DNA of 54,985 nucleotides from Kitasatospora xanthocidica. GTDB taxonomy: Bacteria > Actinomycetota > Actinomycetes > Streptomycetales > Streptomycetaceae. Shown here piece after piece: positions 50,306 to 54,985 of this stretch. Each line of letters begins with the position of its first letter. Position 1 is the stretch's first letter. The notes below the pieces were generated by a model that saw only the letters and a list, made by a program, of their open reading frames with translations, searched no databases and was not told the DNA's origin. Position numbers and translations under genes: made by a program. The stretch spans positions 1-54,985 of the forward strand of contig NZ_BNBY01000040.1 in assembly GCF_014656195.1 (NCBI RefSeq). The letters are read 5' to 3'.

Positions 50306-50956
50306 GTGATTCCCGTCGTGCCCGACCCGACCGTGCTGCACCCCTTCCCCGATCAGCCGCGGGTGGTGCTCCTCAAGCCCCTGGTCACCTCGCCGCTGAT
50401 CGAGGTCGGCGAGTACTCGTACTACGACGACCCCGACGGCCCGACGGCGTTCGAGACCCGCAACGTGCTGTACCACTACGGGCCGGAGAAGCTCGTCATC
50501 GGGAAGTTCTGTGCCCTCGCCGAGGGGGTGCGGTTCGTGATGAACGGCGCCAACCACCGGATGGACGGCCCCTCCACCTTCCCCTTCCCGATCATGGGCG
50601 GCGCCTGGGCCGAGCACTTCGACCTGATCACCGGCCTGCCCGGGCGCGGCGACACCGTGATCGGCCACGACGTGTGGCTCGGCTACCGCACCACCGTCAT
50701 GCCCGGTGTGCGCATCGGCCACGGCGCGATCGTCGCCGCCGGGTCCGTCGTCACCTCCGACATCCCCGACTACGCCGTCGCCGGCGGCAACCCCGCCAAG
50801 GTCATCCGTCTGCGCCACACCGAGGCCGACATCGCCCGCCTGCTGGACATCGCCTGGTGGCACTGGCCCGCCGACCACCTCACCCGCCACCTGCGCACCG
50901 TCATGTCCGGCACCGTCGACGGCCTCGAAGCCGCCGCACCCGCCCCCACACCGTGA
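50306..50956 (+). CDS. Vat-like xenobiotic O-acetyltransferase (hexapeptide repeat)
   Basis: 216 residues from GTG 50306. Left-handed beta-helix: LVIGKFCALAEGVRFVMNGA, NHRMDGPSTFPFPIMGG, DTVIGHDVWLGYRTTVMPGV, RIGHGAIVAAGSVVTSDIPD, YAVAGGNPAKVIRLR. This is the CatB/Vat (streptogramin A or chloramphenicol acetyltransferase) subfamily; the catalytic His is in NHRMDG. Acetyl-CoA-dependent acetylation of a small molecule is expected; the drug substrate is not determined. Confidence 0.85.
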   Translation: MIPVVPDPTVLHPFPDQPRVVLLKPLVTSPLIEVGEYSYYDDPDGPTAFETRNVLYHYGPEKLVIGKFCALAEGVRFVMNGANHRMDGPSTFPFPIMGGAWAEHFDLITGLPGRGDTVIGHDVWLGYRTTVMPGVRIGHGAIVAAGSVVTSDIPDYAVAGGNPAKVIRLRHTEADIARLLDIAWWHWPADHLTRHLRTVMSGTVDGLEAAAPAPTP

Positions 50957-51165
50957 CCGGTCGCCGCCTCCCGGGTGGCCTGCTCGAACTGGTGAGGCCT
51001 CGTCCGCCGAATGCCGCCGTCCGACCGGTGACACGACGCAACCGCCCCTCCGTACCGTGAGACCGGGAGCCCGATTCGGCCGGGAATACGGCTCTCCCCG
51101 CCCTACGGTCCGGAAGGAGCCGTGTTTCCGGCTACTGACACCCGGTCAGGCCGGTTTCTCCGGCG

Positions 51166-51918
51166 TCAGGCAGGCCAGGTCCCCAGCGCGCGGGCGAGCC
51201 GTTCGCTCTGGTCCGGGGAGATGCCCCGTGCGAGCTGCATGCCGGATCGCGGGCTTCCCGGCCCGTCGCACTGAAGGATGCCGCCGAAGGACACCCCGCC
51301 GCCGCTGAGCGGCGACTCGCCCGGCAGCGACCAGTGAGCCGCGTCCCACAGGGGGTGGTCCAGGAGAAGCGCCGCGACACGGACGGCCTCGCCGACCGGA
51401 GCGCCCACCCGGACCAGCGCCTCGCCGACCACACCGGCCGCGTCCACGGGCGCGCCGTCGTCACCGAGTACGGGAAGCAGGAGCAGCAGGCGGGCGTGCG
51501 GGTCGTGGACACCCGGAGCCTCGTGGTCGGGGGTGTTCGCGACGTGGATCAGCTCCCGCCAGGAGAGGCCGGGGCCGGCCTGGTGCCCGTCGACGGTGGC
51601 GAGGTAGCCGCGCCGCCCCCAACCCGGGTGCGTGACGAAGTACTCCGTCCCCCGGTCGTCGGGGAAGTTGCGGCCCACCACCACCGCCGAGTGGCCGCCG
51701 CTGAACGGAACCCGGAACACCGGCCAGGCCTCCTCGTCCATCAGCGCCTCGCAGGCCGCATCGGCGTCGGCCGCATCCGCTCCGAACCACTCGGGCGCCG
51801 GGTCGCCGGCCTCGTCCGCCCCGCACATCCACATCAGATAGGCCGCCCAGAACCCGGGGCGCGAGATCAGCTCCTCCCCGGCCACCAGCGGGTCATCCTC
51901 GTATCCGTCGATCAGCAT
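51166..51918 (-). CDS. Hypothetical protein
   Basis: 250 residues from ATG 51918. MLIDGYEDDPLVAGEELISR, GHSAVVVGRNFPDDRGTEYF, VTHPGWGRRGYLATVDGHQA, WRELIHVANTP, LLLDHPLWDAAHW. No known domain; could be immunity-like given its neighbours. The 51919-52231 stretch upstream has no recognised gene. Confidence 0.65.
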   Translation of the reverse strand: MLIDGYEDDPLVAGEELISRPGFWAAYLMWMCGADEAGDPAPEWFGADAADADAACEALMDEEAWPVFRVPFSGGHSAVVVGRNFPDDRGTEYFVTHPGWGRRGYLATVDGHQAGPGLSWRELIHVANTPDHEAPGVHDPHARLLLLLPVLGDDGAPVDAAGVVGEALVRVGAPVGEAVRVAALLLDHPLWDAAHWSLPGESPLSGGGVSFGGILQCDGPGSPRSGMQLARGISPDQSERLARALGTWPA

Positions 51919-52231
51919 CGGGCCAGGCTGCCAGCACCCACTGACACACCGCACGTCCCCGACAACGATGCCGGTACCTCGCTCGGATGGTTGGAGGTCC
52001 CTACCGATGCCCCGTCTCGGGGAAGCAGCCGCCGGTGTTGATCGAAGCGTCACCGTGGAGGCGCCGCGGACAGCCCGGCAACGGTTCGCTCCTTGCAACC
52101 GTCGGGAGCCGGCGGCAAGGCCAGCGCCATGCCGGGCCAGGTCGACAAGGGAACCACCTCACCCACCGGCCCTCGTCCCCGGCCGTCTGCCGAACGCCTC
52201 GCCCGGGGACGGCGCAAGGGAGGCTACGGGG

Positions 52232-52522
52232 TCAGTCCGCTCGCAGAATCCGGGAGACGTAGATGCGCGCCGGATCCGCCGTCTCGTCCACCGCGTACTC
52301 CACCAGCCCCAGATCCCGGCGCAGCGGGGTCGAGTGCATGCCGGGCCGACCCGGGACAGGCATGCTCAGGTGGGGGAAGGGGTTCTCACGAAGGTCGACG
52401 AGGAAGGCCACCACGGCGGAGAACACGTCGGGCGAGGTGTCCGGGTCGGCGAGGAACTGCTCGACGGCCGGGGAGAGGGTGATCGGATCGTCCTCGTCCG
52501 GACCCTCGAAGTACTCGCTCAC
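52232..52522 (-). CDS. Possible ParE/RelE-like small toxin
   Basis: 96 residues from GTG 52522, overlapping the stop of the upstream gene (GTGA). AVEQFLADPDTSPDVFSAVV, AFLVDLRENPFPHLSMP, STPLRRDLGLVEYAVDETAD, RIYVSRILRAD. The end resembles the beta-sheet of RelE/ParE proteins (LxRxLGLVEYxVDExxRIxVxRI). The coupled upstream DUF6247-like gene would be the antitoxin. Confidence 0.5.
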   Translation of the reverse strand: MSEYFEGPDEDDPITLSPAVEQFLADPDTSPDVFSAVVAFLVDLRENPFPHLSMPVPGRPGMHSTPLRRDLGLVEYAVDETADPARIYVSRILRAD

Positions 52523-52800
52523 CGGGTACCGAGGCGCCGAAGGATCGCGGAGGCGGAGGTGCCGGGGGCGGTCCCGTCCTGGACCGCGGTGTGGATGCGG
52601 TCGCCCTCCGGGTCCTGGTAGAGCTCGGCCCGCAGCCACCAGCGCCGCAGGACGCCGCCGATCGTCGTGTCGTCCGCCTCGCCCATCTCCCGGTAGAACT
52701 CCATCCGCTGCGCCGGGGGCAGGGCAGCGGCGACGGCGTCCTGGGTACGGGCAATGGGCTGGTGGCCGTCGTGGTGGCCGTGCACGGGTGCGGCGCTCAC
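52519..52800 (-). CDS. DUF6247-like protein, possible antitoxin
   Basis: 93 residues from GTG 52800, with GGAGG 4 nt upstream. ARTQDAVAAALPPAQRMEFY, REMGEADDTTIGGVLRRWWL and RAELYQDPEGDRI match a small streptomycete family often coupled to a short downstream gene. No DNA-binding motif is obvious. It probably forms a toxin-antitoxin-like pair with the next gene. Confidence 0.55.
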   Translation of the reverse strand: MSAAPVHGHHDGHQPIARTQDAVAAALPPAQRMEFYREMGEADDTTIGGVLRRWWLRAELYQDPEGDRIHTAVQDGTAPGTSASAILRRLGTR

Positions 52801-53219
52801 CGTTCCTCCGGGGCTTCTCGTCGGGCGGTCCTGTACCAGTGTCCTCCCCCTGCCGACCGACCCGATACCCGGGGGAGCGGTCACGCCGTGGAAGCGCCGG
52901 GTGAACTCCGCCGGTGGTCAGGCGATGGCGTCCCCGGCCGGATCGGCTGGACAGGTCGGGCGGCCGCGTCGACCACGACGTGGAGCAGGCGCTGGAGGGA
53001 TGGGTGGCCGCAGCGCCAGTGAACGAGTCGGAGCGACGCTGTGTGGCTGGCCTTCGGCACCGCGCCGCTTTCGTTCGGTACTTCGGACCTTGGCAGACGG
53101 GGCGACAAACAATTCGAGGCCGCTCCGGTCGGGAGCTGGCCAACCGGTGAAGGAGTCGCATCCCGAGGCGCGATTGACGTTTCCAAGGCATAGGGAGCGG
53201 GACGGCGCCAAGAAAAATC
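52801..53219. other. 420-bp gap
   Basis: Nothing recognised; short frames only. It separates the DUF6247-like operon from the frameshifted gene at 53.3 kb. Confidence 0.4.
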
Positions 53220-53256
53220 GGCTCAGGGCCGCGATGACGATTGCGGGCCCTGAGCC
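53220..53256. terminator. Terminator hairpin, 11-bp stem
   Basis: GGCTCAGGGCC (53220-53230) pairs exactly with GGCCCTGAGCC (53246-53256). It lies downstream of the minus-strand gene ending at 53308. Confidence 0.8.
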
Positions 53257-53307
53257 GGAACTCGATCGGGCAAGCCACGTTCTACGAAGAAGGTCCTCCG
53301 ATCTGAT

Positions 53308-53677
53308 TCAGCGGTCAAATTTCAAGATGCTGCTCGGCTCCCAAAATTCGCCGCTGCCTTCATCTATCGCGTATCCTCCGGCTGTCACAATCCCCTGGAT
53401 TCGGTCATTCCCGACCCCGAAAATTTCCATGCCAGCGAGGTCAAGCTCAATCGAGGTTCCCAGTAGACCGACGAGCTCGCCGTGAGAGAGGCTGTACAGC
53501 ACGAGATTTCTCAGCAGGCCGGGAATCGATGCTCATGTAGGATACGGGGCTGAACAAAATCTCCACCCTCGTCCTGTGTTCGTCGGTTTTGTCGCTGCGC
53601 AGCAACAGCTGCTGGTGACTAGCGACGTACCGTGCTACCAGGAAGTCTCGGCCAGTTCTCCATATCTCTTCTGGCAT
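53308..53677 (-). pseudogene. Frameshifted hypothetical gene
   Basis: From ATG 53677: PEEIWRTGRDFLVARYVASH, QQLLLRSDKTDEHRTRVEIL, FSPVSYMSIDSR, then the coherent sequence continues in another frame as LLRNLVLYSLSHGELVGLLG and IELDLAGMEIFGVGNDRIQG, ending at 53308. One base change near 53520 joins the two. It is either a pseudogene or a sequencing error. Small streptomycete family (HQLLLRSxK...RVEVLF); unknown function. Confidence 0.65.
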
Positions 53678-53681
53678 TTTC

Positions 53682-53741
53682 TCACCCCCCGAACGGGTTC
53701 GGGATCGGGTTGCCGCCCTCAAAGAAGCGTGCATTGCCCAT
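53682..53741 (-). CDS. 19-codon leader-like ORF
   Basis: MGNARFFEGGNPIPNPFGG, with AAGGAAGGGTGGAG upstream of ATG 53741. It ends 4 bp before the ATG of the frameshifted gene, so it is coupled to it. It could be a short leader peptide or the remnant of a larger gene. Confidence 0.35.
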   Translation of the reverse strand: MGNARFFEGGNPIPNPFGG

Positions 53742-53821
53742 CACTCCACCCTTCCTTAGCTGTGATAATTCCCAGGAAAATGGTCCGCTCGCCCGGCCGT
53801 GAACGCCGCGGCGGACGTGGC

Positions 53822-54181
53822 TCAGGTCAGCAGACGCCCATCCTGGGGATCGAAGCAGATGAGTCCCGAGGACCGTGCGACCTCGACGGCAAAGGTCGCG
53901 GCCTCCTGGTACTTGCTGAACACCATTTTGAAGTAGAACAGCGGGCCACTCGCGTTCCCGATCAGCGGCCCATCCGACCAAGGGCTCGCGTCCTCATCCT
54001 CGTCGTCCGGGATCAAGTCAGGCCACCGAGCCACCAGCACTTCGACGTACTGCCTGATCTGCGCTGTCGGCTTAACACCCCGACCGCCCATGAACTCACC
54101 GTAGAGATCCGTGAACACCACACGCGCCGCGGCATCGCCATCGGGGCGCTCGCCTTCCCACACAGCCAGGTCGTAACTCAT
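53822..54181 (-). CDS. Small immunity-like hypothetical protein
   Basis: 119 residues: MSYDLAVWEGERPDGDAAAR, VKPTAQIRQYVEVLVARWPD, SPWSDGPLIGNASGPLFYFK, GLICFDPQDGRLLT. This is a common streptomycete family of small acidic proteins often found in clusters of immunity genes; no enzyme motif. ATG 54181. Confidence 0.75.
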   Translation of the reverse strand: MSYDLAVWEGERPDGDAAARVVFTDLYGEFMGGRGVKPTAQIRQYVEVLVARWPDLIPDDEDEDASPWSDGPLIGNASGPLFYFKMVFSKYQEAATFAVEVARSSGLICFDPQDGRLLT

Positions 54182-54503
54182 GGCCGGATTCTGTATGGCC
54201 TCTCCGACAGACCTTCTGCCGGACGTCCACCGCGCATGATCAGACCTTTCACGGAACTCAGGGCAGATCCAATTCCGCAGAGCGTCATCAGCCGCCGCCT
54301 ACACCTGCAACGGCATACCCGCCCAGACCTGGAGCCTCCTGCTCCTCAGGATCCTGTCCCTGCCCGTCAACCCCTGGGCTCGAGCGGTGATGAAACGCGC
54401 CAGGGCCCGTCGAGTGTCCCGACACCTCGGGACACAAGGGCCGAGAGCGCCTCATCCGCCCTTGGGCGGCAGCCGGCATGACTCCCCCGCTGAAGCCGCC
54501 AAA
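54182..54503. other. 320-bp gap with a possible lectin scrap
   Basis: No gene. 54290-54340 on the plus strand reads AAYTCNGIPAQTWS, like one QxW repeat of a ricin-type lectin, but too short to call. Confidence 0.3.
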
Positions 54504-54728
54504 TCAGAAGAGTGTTGGTGCCGACCCGCTGACCTCGGCCAGTCCCGGCAGGGCGTCCTGCCAGAGGACAGCCTCGGCCAGGGCCACCTGCCGCATGCTG
54601 CCCTCGCAAAGGATGAGGGAGCGCCGGTCCTTCTTGTGGTCGTGAATCACGCCGTATCCGGCTCGGCGGGTCGGCATGAGGGCTACCGACCGTTCGCAGG
54701 TCGGGCACTGGACTCTCGGGGCACGCAT
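54504..54728 (-). CDS. Small CxxC protein
   Basis: 74 residues from ATG 54728: MRAPRVQCPTCERSVALMPT, RRAGYGVIHDHKKDRRSLIL, CEGSMRQVALAEAVLW. A CxxC and a later Cys/His suggest a zinc ribbon. Unknown function; similar small proteins occur in actinobacterial accessory DNA. Confidence 0.55.
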   Translation of the reverse strand: MRAPRVQCPTCERSVALMPTRRAGYGVIHDHKKDRRSLILCEGSMRQVALAEAVLWQDALPGLAEVSGSAPTLF

Positions 54729-54918
54729 ACATATAGCCTGCCCGGAGCCACCGACATCTGACCAGGCTGCGGCGGATGCAAGCACCTACGCGATCTGGAC
54801 GGGCTCAGGCGCCGGGTGCGTCGGAGCCCGTTGCTGCTGTCCTCTGCCGCGGGGGTTCCTCCGACGCCCGAACAGCACGCAGCGCGGACGCAGCCCCCGC
54901 AGACTGGCGGCGGCCTAG

Positions 54919-54985
54919 GGCGCGTCTGACAAATGATCATCTGGCCGGTTCGCGGAGCCAGAGGATCAGGGAGGCCAGGACGACT
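54919..54985 (-). mobile_element. End of an IS element (IS5-type transposase C-terminus, cut by window edge)
   Basis: The minus strand from 54985 reads VVLASLILWLREPAR and stops at 54937-54939, the usual end of streptomycete IS5-group transposases. Just outside lies GCGCGTCTGACAAATGATC (54921-54939 region), which looks like an IS terminal inverted repeat. The rest of the element is beyond the window. Confidence 0.6.

Noticed and set aside
54290..54340. Ricin-lectin-like scrap
   Set aside because: Only one QxW-like unit is visible; too short to call a gene or pseudogene.

Overview
The window is high-GC actinobacterial DNA, most likely from Streptomyces or a close relative (Kitasatospora type). 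GTG starts and ATGA/GTGA overlaps between genes are frequent, and many proteins resemble streptomycete families: XRE-TPR regulators, barstar and SMI1/KNR4 immunity proteins, a DUF6247-like protein and a Cas set of streptomycete style. It is an accessory region: defence genes, orphan immunity-like genes, recombinase and transposase remnants and broken genes dominate, and no core housekeeping block was seen.

Left arm (1-3.5 kb): a decayed serine recombinase, a truncated HTH gene, and a lower-GC NACHT ATPase with a nuclease-like N-terminus (candidate antiphage gene). 3.9-15.9 kb: a complete type I-E CRISPR-Cas locus. Genes cas8e-cse2-cas7-cas5-cas6e-cas1-cas2 lie on the minus strand behind a separate cas3, and a 32-repeat array runs the other way on the plus strand.

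The most interesting observations are two tiny degenerate arrays of the same repeat family. Each has two repeats and one spacer, a TAGGNT hexamer ending exactly 6 nt before the first repeat, and a hairpin just after the second repeat. Each spacer matches only in its 5' seed, and the match lies next to an AAG PAM in a nearby promoter region. One (10491-10581) matches 11 nt in the cas3-cas8e intergenic region, which is what a cas-autoregulatory guide (CreR-like) would look like. The other (21702-21793) matches 9 nt upstream of a 38-codon cationic, hydrophobic ORF (22062-22178) followed by its own hairpin. That is the architecture of a CRISPR-guarded toxin-antitoxin module (CreTA-like), here with a candidate membrane peptide as toxin.

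16-25 kb: a NUDIX/XRE-TPR pair, a chain of overlapping small Cys-containing ORFs, a second decayed array, HNH (DUF1524-like) fragments around a barstar-domain gene, and a second NACHT gene split by an in-frame TAA. 25-39 kb: orphan immunity-like genes, IS remnants, a multiply broken HEAT-repeat gene, an ANT-like nucleotidyltransferase and a serine-hydrolase-fold protein, with a 16-bp palindrome scattered in the intergenic gaps (nine copies in the window). 39-46.5 kb: a replication module (prim-pol, P4-type helicase, small protein) next to an iteron-like region, then a predicted EVE-HNH modification-dependent nuclease and a nuclease-helicase; this looks like an integrated element carrying defence cargo. 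46.7-55 kb: a DUF692 (MNIO) enzyme with a short precursor-like gene, a Vat-like acetyltransferase, a possible toxin-antitoxin pair, small immunity-like genes, and the end of an IS element at the right edge.

All functions are read from sequence motifs by eye; no database search was run.
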